Source: Zeimonas sp964481165 (GTDB lineage Bacteria > Pseudomonadota > Gammaproteobacteria > Burkholderiales > Burkholderiaceae_E). Taken from it: a DNA stretch of 51,600 nucleotides. The notes under the pieces are model-generated. The model saw only the letters and a program-made list of their open reading frames with translations, made no database searches and was not told the DNA's origin. The DNA lies in the NCBI GenBank assembly GCA_964481165.1, contig CAYZYC010000005.1, forward strand, positions 1 through 51,600. Reading direction: 5' to 3'. Below, piece after piece: positions 43,436-49,588 of the stretch. Every line of letters starts with the position of its first letter. Positions within the stretch are counted from its first letter, which is position 1. The translations under genes were made by a program, and so were the position numbers.

Positions 43436-43507
43436 GTGCAGGAAATGTGGCGCGGCGTAAGCGAATCCACGCTTGCAAATTCCTTGCGCGATTGCGCGAT
43501 AGGCTGA
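43436..43507 (+). CDS. Possible 23-residue leader ORF before the sensor kinase
   Basis: A GTG with the strong Shine-Dalgarno GAGGAGG 4 nt upstream opens a frame for MQEMWRGVSESTLANSLRDC followed by three more residues and a stop. The stop lies 4 nt before the kinase ATG, in another frame. The kinase itself has no good ribosome-binding site. I infer that the ORF may couple or regulate kinase translation, or be a small peptide. It lies in the macA-kinase divergent region. Confidence 0.35.
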   Translation: MQEMWRGVSESTLANSLRDCAIG

Positions 43508-43511
43508 GCGC

Positions 43512-45008
43512 ATGCAACATCCGTCCCCGCCGATTCCGGAGCCGGTCGCTGCTCCCGCAGGCGCCGTTTCGCCGCGCGGCGGCGCGACGCGCGCGATCGC
43601 GCGCCTGTTCGCGCCACTGGACCGGCTGCACGTCAAGCTGTTCGCCGCGATCGCCGGAGCGAACGTGGTGCTGGCGCTCGTGGCCTATGCGGTGTTCAGC
43701 TGGAGCTTCGACCGGGGGTTCGTCGAGTACCTGAACCGCGCCGACGAGACGCGGCTCACGCCGCTCGTGGCACGGCTCGCCGACGAGCACGAACGGCACG
43801 GCAGCTGGGACTGGGTTGCCGACGACCGGGAGCAGTGGATCGCACTCGTTCGCGAAGTGCTCGGAACGGCGACGCCCTCGCACGGCGGAGCCGGTCCCGA
43901 TCCGCTGTTGACCATCGATCCCCGCCTCATGCTGTTCGACTCCGGCAGCAGGCTTCTGGTCGGGCGCGCATCGATGGCCGGGAAGGCGACGCTTCGGCCG
44001 ATCGTATCGCGCGGCACGACCGTGGGCCACCTCGGCTACGTGCCGCGACTCGAAATGGTCGAATCGCTCGAGCGGGTGTTCTCCGCGCAGCAGGGCCGCA
44101 AGTACGCGGCGATCGCCTTCGGCATGCTCGCCGCAGCGCTGCTCGTCGGAGCGCTGCTGTCGTGGTGGCTGGCGCGTCGCATCCGCACCCTCGGCGCGGG
44201 AGCGGCGGCGCTGATCCAGGGCGACTACAGTGCGCGCGTGGTGGTCGACGGGAACGACGAGCTCGCGCAGCTCGGCGACGATCTCAACCGGCTCGCCGAT
44301 TCGCTCGAAGCCGCGCGTCGCGCACGCCAGCAGTGGATCGCCGACATCGCGCACGAGCTGCGCACTCCGCTGGCGACCCTGCGCGCCGAGATCGAGGCGT
44401 TGCAGGACGGCGTCCGGCCTCTCGGCATGGACAGCCTCGGCTCGCTCGAGCAGGAGGTCGGCCAGCTCTCGCGCCTCGTCGAGGACCTGCACCTGCTGTC
44501 GATGTCCGATCTCGGGGCGCTCAGCTATCACCGCGAGACGATCGACGTCGGCGAATCGATCGACGATGCGCTGTATGCGCACCGGCACCTGCTTCGCGAG
44601 CGCGGCATCGCGACCACGACATCGCTCGCCCCGGGCGTGTTCGTGCTCGCCGATGCGACGCGAATCGCGCAGGTCTTCGGCAACCTGCTGCAGAACACGC
44701 TGCGCTACACCGACGCGCCGGGCCGGCTCGAAGTGCGGCTCGAGCGCGACGGCGCGTTCGCCCGCGTGACCTGGGAAGACTCCTCGCCCGGCGTCGAGGA
44801 TGCCGACCTCGCACGGCTCACCGATCGCCTGTTCCGCCTCGATGCGTCGCGCTCGCGCGCCGGCGGCGGCTCGGGACTCGGCCTGGCGATCGTCGCGGCG
44901 ATCGTCGAAGCGCACTCGGGCGAACTGCATGCCGATCGCAGCGCACTCGGCGGGCTGCGCTGGACGATCGTCTTTCCGGCTGCCGAAGGCGAGGTCGACG
45001 GTGGCTGA
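43512..45008 (+). CDS. Sensor histidine kinase, BaeS-like
   Basis: This 498-residue kinase has two transmembrane helices (about 43-63 and 196-218) with a periplasmic loop between, then HAMP. The phospho-acceptor is His281 in DIAHELRTPLATLRAEIEA. The ATP-binding domain has N-box QVFGNLLQNTLRYT, and F/G2-boxes LFRLDASRSRAGGGSGLGLAIV. BaeS-type kinases sense envelope stress or exporter substrates. It overlaps the regulator gene by 8 nt and is divergent from macA, suggesting control of the pump. Confidence 0.92.
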   Translation: MQHPSPPIPEPVAAPAGAVSPRGGATRAIARLFAPLDRLHVKLFAAIAGANVVLALVAYAVFSWSFDRGFVEYLNRADETRLTPLVARLADEHERHGSWDWVADDREQWIALVREVLGTATPSHGGAGPDPLLTIDPRLMLFDSGSRLLVGRASMAGKATLRPIVSRGTTVGHLGYVPRLEMVESLERVFSAQQGRKYAAIAFGMLAAALLVGALLSWWLARRIRTLGAGAAALIQGDYSARVVVDGNDELAQLGDDLNRLADSLEAARRARQQWIADIAHELRTPLATLRAEIEALQDGVRPLGMDSLGSLEQEVGQLSRLVEDLHLLSMSDLGALSYHRETIDVGESIDDALYAHRHLLRERGIATTTSLAPGVFVLADATRIAQVFGNLLQNTLRYTDAPGRLEVRLERDGAFARVTWEDSSPGVEDADLARLTDRLFRLDASRSRAGGGSGLGLAIVAAIVEAHSGELHADRSALGGLRWTIVFPAAEGEVDGG

Positions 45009-45699
45009 GCGCGTGCTGATCGTCGAGGACGAGGACAAGATCGCCGAGATCCTGCGCGACTACCTGGTGCGCGAGGGCTTCGACACGCACTGGCTGTCGC
45101 GCGGCGACGAAGTCGAGCCGTGGATGCGCGACAACGGTGCCGATCTCGTGCTGCTGGACCTGATGCTGCCCGGGCGAAACGGCCTGGACATCTGCAAGTC
45201 GCTGAAGGCGACTTCGGATGCGGCGATCATCATGATCACCGCCCGCGTCGACGAGATCGACCGATTGCTGGGGCTGGAACTCGGTGCCGACGACTACATC
45301 TGCAAGCCCTTCAGTCCGCGCGAAGTCGTCGCGCGCGTGAAAGCGGTGCTTCGGCGCGTGCGTGCGACGCCGCCGGCTTCGCCCGAAGGGGCGCAGCAGA
45401 CGACGCCCGCGCCCGGACTCGTGCTCGACGACGCGGGCTGGCGCGCGACTCTCGACGGACGCGACCTCGGGCTGACCGCCGTCGAGTTCAAGCTGCTTCA
45501 GGTGCTCGCAGGCCAGCCGGGGCGCATCTTTTCGCGCGAGAAGCTGATGGATGCGATGTACCGCGACGAACGCGTCGTCGCCGACCGGACCGTCGACAGC
45601 CACGTGAAGAAACTGCGCCGAAAGATCGCCGAGGCTTCCCCGGGAAGGGAACTGATCCACTCGGTGTACGGCGTGGGGTACAAGTTCGAGTCGCAATGA
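45001..45699 (+). CDS. OmpR/PhoB-family response regulator, BaeR-like
   Basis: This is a 232-residue two-domain regulator. The receiver has the acid pocket Glu9-Asp10, phosphorylation site Asp53 (LVLLDLMLPG) and the conserved YICKPFSPREVVARV lysine. The C-terminal winged helix is GLTAVEFKLLQVLA, then DRTVDSHVKKLRRKI and HSVYGVGYKF. The GTG start overlaps the kinase stop by 8 nt. The regulator probably drives macA and its own operon. Target site is not visible. Confidence 0.93.
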   Translation: MAERVLIVEDEDKIAEILRDYLVREGFDTHWLSRGDEVEPWMRDNGADLVLLDLMLPGRNGLDICKSLKATSDAAIIMITARVDEIDRLLGLELGADDYICKPFSPREVVARVKAVLRRVRATPPASPEGAQQTTPAPGLVLDDAGWRATLDGRDLGLTAVEFKLLQVLAGQPGRIFSREKLMDAMYRDERVVADRTVDSHVKKLRRKIAEASPGRELIHSVYGVGYKFESQ

Positions 45700-45745
45700 C
45701 GGCGTTTCCCCTACACTGCCGCCGACGCGACACGAACGAAACGAG

Positions 45746-46393
45746 ATGAGCGCAATCCGGTTGATCGTCGGCCTGGGAAACCCCGGCCCCGAACACGAAG
45801 ACGATCGGCACAACGCCGGATTCCGCTTCGTCGATGCACTCGCGCACGATTGCGCGGCGTCGTTGTCGCGCGAATCCCGGTTCTTCGGTTTCGTCGGCCG
45901 GGCGCAGGTCGGCGCCGCTTCCGTATACCTGCTCAAGCCGTCGACGTGGATGAATCGCTCCGGGCAGGCGGTGCTGGCTCTCGCCGTGTTCTACCGGATC
46001 CTCCCCGAGCAGATCCTCGTCGTCTACGACGAACTCGACCTGCTGCCGGGACAGGCCCGGCTCAAGCGCGGCGGCGGCGCCGCCGGCCACAACGGGGTGC
46101 GCGACATCCAGGCGCGGCTCGGCAGCGGCGAATTCTGGCGGCTGCGACTCGGCATCGGCCATCCGCGAACGCTGGGACTGAACCAGCAGGTGGCCGATTT
46201 CGTGCTGCATCGTCCGAGCCGGGAGGATCGGCAGGCGATCGACGACGCGATCGAACGCGCGTTGCAGTGCCTGCCGGCGATCGTCGAAGGCGACCCCGTG
46301 TCGGCGATGTCGAAACTGCACGTGCGCGAGCGCGACGGGCGCGAATCCGGAGCGCAGCGCGGACCCGAGCGCGATCCGGAAAGCCGGCGCTGA
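45746..46393 (+). CDS. pth: Peptidyl-tRNA hydrolase Pth
   Basis: This 215-residue enzyme releases peptides from peptidyl-tRNA. It opens IRLIVGLGNPGPEHEDDRHNAGF (catalytic His22), followed by LLKPSTWMNRSGQAV, the catalytic Asp in VVYDELDLLPGQARLKRGGG and HNGVRDIQARLGSGEFWRLRLGIGHP. The tail after residue 190 is charged and longer than in E. coli. Normally paired with rplY upstream and ychF downstream; both pairings are interrupted here. Confidence 0.97.
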   Translation: MSAIRLIVGLGNPGPEHEDDRHNAGFRFVDALAHDCAASLSRESRFFGFVGRAQVGAASVYLLKPSTWMNRSGQAVLALAVFYRILPEQILVVYDELDLLPGQARLKRGGGAAGHNGVRDIQARLGSGEFWRLRLGIGHPRTLGLNQQVADFVLHRPSREDRQAIDDAIERALQCLPAIVEGDPVSAMSKLHVRERDGRESGAQRGPERDPESRR

Positions 46394-46492
46394 CCGGTCG
46401 TCGGCGCGGTCCGCGGCGGTAGACGCCACGACGCCGGACAGGTCGGGCGCGCCGTGCGCGACAATGGCGGCTTTTCCACGCACCGGAAGTCC

Positions 46493-46969
46493 ATGCCCGC
46501 CCGAATCGTCACCCGCCGTTCCGCGATCCACGGAAACGGCGTCTTCGCAGCCACCGACATTCCCGCCGGCTCCCGGCTGATCCAGTACAAGGGGCGACTG
46601 CGCTCGCACGAGCGCACCGACGAGATGTACCCGGACGGCGCCGACACGGGCCACACGTTCCTGTTCGTGCTGAACGACGACTACGTGATCGACGCGAACG
46701 TCGACGGCAACAGCGCTCGCTGGATCAACCACAGCTGCCAGCCGAACTGCGAAGCGGTCGTCGACGAGGACGACAACGGCGATCGCCGCCGCGACCGCGT
46801 GTTCATCGAGTCGATACGCGACATTCGCGCCGGCGAGGAACTGACCTACAACTACGGGATCGTCCTCGAGGTCAGGCACACGAAGGCGATGAAGCGGATC
46901 TGGGCATGCCGCTGCGGCGCACGCAGGTGCTCCGGAACGATGCTGCAGCCGAAACGAAAGAAGGGTTGA
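46493..46969 (+). CDS. Small SET-domain protein (putative lysine methyltransferase)
   Basis: This 158-residue protein is a complete minimal SET domain. It has GNGVFAATDIPAGSRLIQYK, the cofactor-binding NHSCQPNC, GEELTYNYG with the catalytic Tyr, and a post-SET cysteine motif CRCGARRCSGTM. Such proteins methylate lysine in eukaryotes; bacterial ones are less studied. The start is ATG 46493 because the earlier in-frame GTG at 46454 has no support and a -10-like GACAAT lies nearby. It is convergent with the nucleotidase. Confidence 0.85.
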   Translation: MPARIVTRRSAIHGNGVFAATDIPAGSRLIQYKGRLRSHERTDEMYPDGADTGHTFLFVLNDDYVIDANVDGNSARWINHSCQPNCEAVVDEDDNGDRRRDRVFIESIRDIRAGEELTYNYGIVLEVRHTKAMKRIWACRCGARRCSGTMLQPKRKKG

Positions 46970-46990
46970 GGCCGGCGCGCGAACGAAACC

Positions 46991-47935
46991 TCAGCGCTCG
47001 TTCGCCACGCCTGCCGGCACGTGCCCGGCCGGGCCGAAACGCGCGGCCGATTCGCAGTGGCCCGTCTGGTCGTCGAAGTAGAAGTCGGGCTCGAACTCGT
47101 GCAGGAAGGGTCCTTTCTCGAGCCCGCCGAGGAACATCGCTTCGTCGACCTCGATCCCCCAGCCCATCAGCGTGCGGATCGCACGCTCGTGCGCCGGCGC
47201 GCTGCGCGCGGTCACCAGCGCGGTGCGAATGCGAACGGGCGGCGCCTGCGCCCGAACGTTCGCCGCAGCGGGCGGCGCGTCCTCGCGTTGCAACCGGTGC
47301 AGCGCTTCGAGCAACGGCTTGAACGGACCCGGAGGCAGCGGCCGCGCCAGGTGCTCGGTCTCGTGGCGCTGGAACGCGTCGAGGCCCGCGTCGCGGAACA
47401 CCCGCTCGGACTCGTCGGAGAACAGCACCGCGTCTCCGTCGAACGCGATGCGGATTTCGTCGGGATGCGATTCGGACGCCATCACCGACTCCGGATAGAC
47501 GCGCGCAGCCGGAATCCCCGCGTCGAGCGCTGCGGCGACGTCTTCGCCGTTGGCCGACAGGAACAATGCCGCCTTCAGCGGCGACAGATAGCGCCACGGC
47601 GCGCGCCCGCGCGTGAAGACTCCCCGTTCGAGCCGAAGTCCGGCCTGCTTGGCGGAGCGGAAGACGCGCAGGCCGCTGACCGGATCGTTGCGCGACACGA
47701 CGACGACCTCGATCCGACGCTGTGCTTCCGGACGACCCGGCGGATCGAAACGCAGCAGCTTTCGCACCAGCGCCCCGGCCACCCCGGGCTTCGCGCAGAC
47801 GTCGAGACGTTCGCGCTGCAGCGCCATGTACGCCGCGTCGTCGTCCTGCTCGAAGACGCGGTTTTCCTCCTCGAAATCGAAGACGGCGCGCGAGGAGATC
47901 GCGACGACGAGTTTTCCGTCGAGTGTGGGCGCCAT
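46991..47935 (-). CDS. Cytosolic 5'-nucleotidase family protein (PF06189 type)
   Basis: This 314-residue protein opens KLVVAISSRAVFDFEEENRVFE, followed by VVVVSRNDPVSGLRVFRSAKQ, IAFDGDAVLFSDESERVFR, VRIRTALVTARSAPAHERAIRTL and EAMFLGGLEKGPFLHEFEPDFYFDDQ. These are the hallmarks of the cytosolic 5'-nucleotidase family, a HAD-like fold hydrolysing nucleoside monophosphates. The ATG at 47935 is preceded by TACGCT 8 nt upstream and TTGCAT 17 bp before that. Confidence 0.85.
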   Translation of the reverse strand: MAPTLDGKLVVAISSRAVFDFEEENRVFEQDDDAAYMALQRERLDVCAKPGVAGALVRKLLRFDPPGRPEAQRRIEVVVVSRNDPVSGLRVFRSAKQAGLRLERGVFTRGRAPWRYLSPLKAALFLSANGEDVAAALDAGIPAARVYPESVMASESHPDEIRIAFDGDAVLFSDESERVFRDAGLDAFQRHETEHLARPLPPGPFKPLLEALHRLQREDAPPAAANVRAQAPPVRIRTALVTARSAPAHERAIRTLMGWGIEVDEAMFLGGLEKGPFLHEFEPDFYFDDQTGHCESAARFGPAGHVPAGVANER

Positions 47936-47943
47936 GGCGAGCA

Positions 47944-47972
47944 AGCGTAGGCAGTCGGCGGTGACTATGCAA
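47944..47972 (-). promoter_or_regulatory. Putative promoter for the 5'-nucleotidase with -10 next to the ATG
   Basis: On the minus strand TTGCAT (47972-47967) and TACGCT (47949-47944) are 17 bp apart; 8 nt then separate the -10 from the ATG at 47935. The arrangement implies a leaderless transcript and resembles hprK and kdsD. Confidence 0.45.
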
Positions 47973-48133
47973 ATCGGCGAACGGTCCGCCGCCGCGCCCG
48001 CGGTGAACTCGCGCCCCGGCGACCGGCGGGTACAATGGCGCCCCCGCCGTACCCCTTCCGGGCGCCCGGATCGCGCCCGCGTGCGCAGCGCCGCTTCCCG
48101 ATCGCGCGCGACCCTACACTCGAGGAAAGTCCC

Positions 48134-49228
48134 ATGGCCCTCCGATGCGGCATCGTCGGTCTGCCCAACGTCGGCAAGTCCACGCTGTTCAATGCGCTGA
48201 CCAAGGCCGGCATCGCGGCCGAGAACTACCCCTTCTGCACGATCGAGCCGAACGTGGGCATCGTCGAGGTGCCCGATCCCCGGCTCGCGGTGCTCGCGGG
48301 CATCGTCTCGCCGCAGCGCGTGGTGCCCGCGACGATGGAGTTCGTCGACATCGCGGGTCTCGTCGCCGGCGCGTCGAAGGGCGAGGGCCTGGGCAACCAG
48401 TTCCTCGCCCACATCCGGGAGACCGACGCGATCGCGCACGTGGTGCGCTGCTTCGAGGACGAGAACGTCGTCCACGTCGGCGGGAGGATCGATCCGCTGA
48501 ACGACATCGAGATCATCGACACCGAACTCGCGCTGGCCGATCTCGCAACGGTCGAGAAGGCGCTCGCGCGCTACTCGAAGGTCGCGCGCTCGGGCGGCGA
48601 CAAGGAAGCGGCCCGGCTCGTCGCCGTGCTCGAGAAGTGCCAGGCCGTGCTCGACCAGGCAAGGCCGGTGCGTTCGCTCGACCTCTACGAAGAGGAGAAG
48701 GCGCTGATCCAGCCGCTGTGCCTGATCACCGCGAAGCCGACGATGTACGTGGCCAACGTTCGCGAGGACGGCTTCGAGAACAACCGGTATCTCGACGCCG
48801 TGCGCGCGCGCGCCGAGGCCGAGGGGTCGCCCGTCGTGCCCGTGTGCGCGGCGATCGAGGCCGAGATCGGCGACATGCCCGACGAGGACAAGGCGGTGTT
48901 CCTCGCCGACATGGGCATGAGCGAACCGGGCCTGAACCGCGTGATCCGCGCGGCGTACACGCTGCTCGGGCTGCAGACGTACTTCACTGCGGGCGTGAAG
49001 GAAGTGCGCGCCTGGACCGTGCGCGTGGGCGCGACGGCGCCGCAGGCGGCGGCGGTGATCCACACCGACTTCGAGCGCGGCTTCATCCGCGCCGAGACGA
49101 TCGCGTACGACGATTTCGTCGCGTACGGCGGCGAGGCGGGCGCGAAGGAGAAAGGCAGGATGCGGCTCGAGGGCAAGGAGTACGTCGTGCGCGACGGCGA
49201 CGTGCTGCACTTCCGGTTCAACGTGTAG
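48134..49228 (+). CDS. ychF: Redox-regulated ATPase YchF (OLA1 family)
   Basis: This 364-residue Obg-related P-loop protein has P-loop GLPNVGKST at residues 8-16, and the G4 equivalent YVANVRED (NxxE rather than NKxD), which explains its ATP preference. The C-terminal TGS domain is QTYFTAGVKEVRAWTV to the end RDGDVLHFRFNV. The start is ATG 48134 with GAGGAA upstream; TACACT just before may be the -10. The 3' end overlaps the frame of a broken oxidoreductase on the other strand. Confidence 0.97.
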   Translation: MALRCGIVGLPNVGKSTLFNALTKAGIAAENYPFCTIEPNVGIVEVPDPRLAVLAGIVSPQRVVPATMEFVDIAGLVAGASKGEGLGNQFLAHIRETDAIAHVVRCFEDENVVHVGGRIDPLNDIEIIDTELALADLATVEKALARYSKVARSGGDKEAARLVAVLEKCQAVLDQARPVRSLDLYEEEKALIQPLCLITAKPTMYVANVREDGFENNRYLDAVRARAEAEGSPVVPVCAAIEAEIGDMPDEDKAVFLADMGMSEPGLNRVIRAAYTLLGLQTYFTAGVKEVRAWTVRVGATAPQAAAVIHTDFERGFIRAETIAYDDFVAYGGEAGAKEKGRMRLEGKEYVVRDGDVLHFRFNV

Positions 49229-49247
49229 AGCAGTGAGCCAGTAGCGC

Positions 49248-49274
49248 GCGAGCGTCGCAGCTTGTTGCGCTCGC
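49248..49274. terminator. Possible bidirectional stem-loop after ychF
   Basis: GCGAGCG (49248-49254) and CGCTCGC (49268-49274) form a perfect 7-bp stem with a 13-nt loop, which itself can pair CGCAG with TTGCG. It follows the ychF stop. There is no T-run, so termination is uncertain. Confidence 0.35.
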
Positions 49275-49294
49275 TGTCGGCATCGCCCCGGGAA

Positions 49295-49322
49295 TTGTCA
49301 CCGCATACATTTCTCGTATACA
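49295..49322 (+). promoter_or_regulatory. Orphan sigma-70-like promoter in the AT-richer patch
   Basis: TTGTCA (49295-49300) and TATACA (49317-49322) are 16 bp apart on the plus strand, inside a patch with the direct repeat ATACATTTC (49305-49313 and 49318-49326). No intact gene lies downstream on this strand; it drives at most a 36-codon frame at 49353. It may have belonged to a lost gene. Confidence 0.35.
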
Positions 49323-49588
49323 TTTCCGCGAGCTTCGACAATAAGACTCGCCCATGGCCGACAATCTGCGGAAGCCGGGGTGGAACTCCTCGGTCACTGC
49401 GGCGCCGCCGACCACGTCGCGGCGCTCGAGGACGATCACGTCGAGTCCGGCGGCAGCCAGGTAACCGGCGCATACCAGCCCGTTGTGACCGCCGCCGACG
49501 ATCAGCGCGTCGCAGCTACGGGTGCGGGCCGGCGGCCCGGACGGCGGCGTCGAACGATCGGCATGCCCCGGGCACATGCCGATCGGCG

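Larger units (their letters stand above)
49218..49577 (-). pseudogene. Remnant of an FAD-dependent oxidoreductase (phytoene-dehydrogenase-like N-terminus)
   Basis: The frame from ATG 49577 encodes DALIVGGGHNGLVCAGYLA, then GLDVIVLERRDVVGGAAVTEEFHPGFR, the Rossmann FAD-binding start of the phytoene desaturase/PYROXD2-like oxidoreductases. Similarity to that family stops after about 70 residues (near 49355) and the rest of the frame (to 49218) is unrelated, running over an AT-richer segment into the ychF 3' end. The family is usually about 500 residues, so the gene is broken. It starts 12 nt after the moeA-fusion stop, so it was probably once co-transcribed. Confidence 0.75.

Noticed and set aside
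40038..45038. Minus-strand frame of 1666 codons upstream-extending macB
   Set aside because: Only the last 673 codons (start 42059) are MacB. The upstream part is antisense to the kinase and regulator and out of frame with macA.
48035..48133. Upstream in-frame ATG for ychF at 48035
   Set aside because: The extra 33 residues are Pro/Arg-rich and not found in YchF; the Shine-Dalgarno GAGGAA supports 48134.
49353..49463. Short plus-strand frame starting ATGGCCGACAAT after the orphan promoter
   Set aside because: It is 36 codons long, antisense to the oxidoreductase remnant, has no Shine-Dalgarno and no similarity I recognise.
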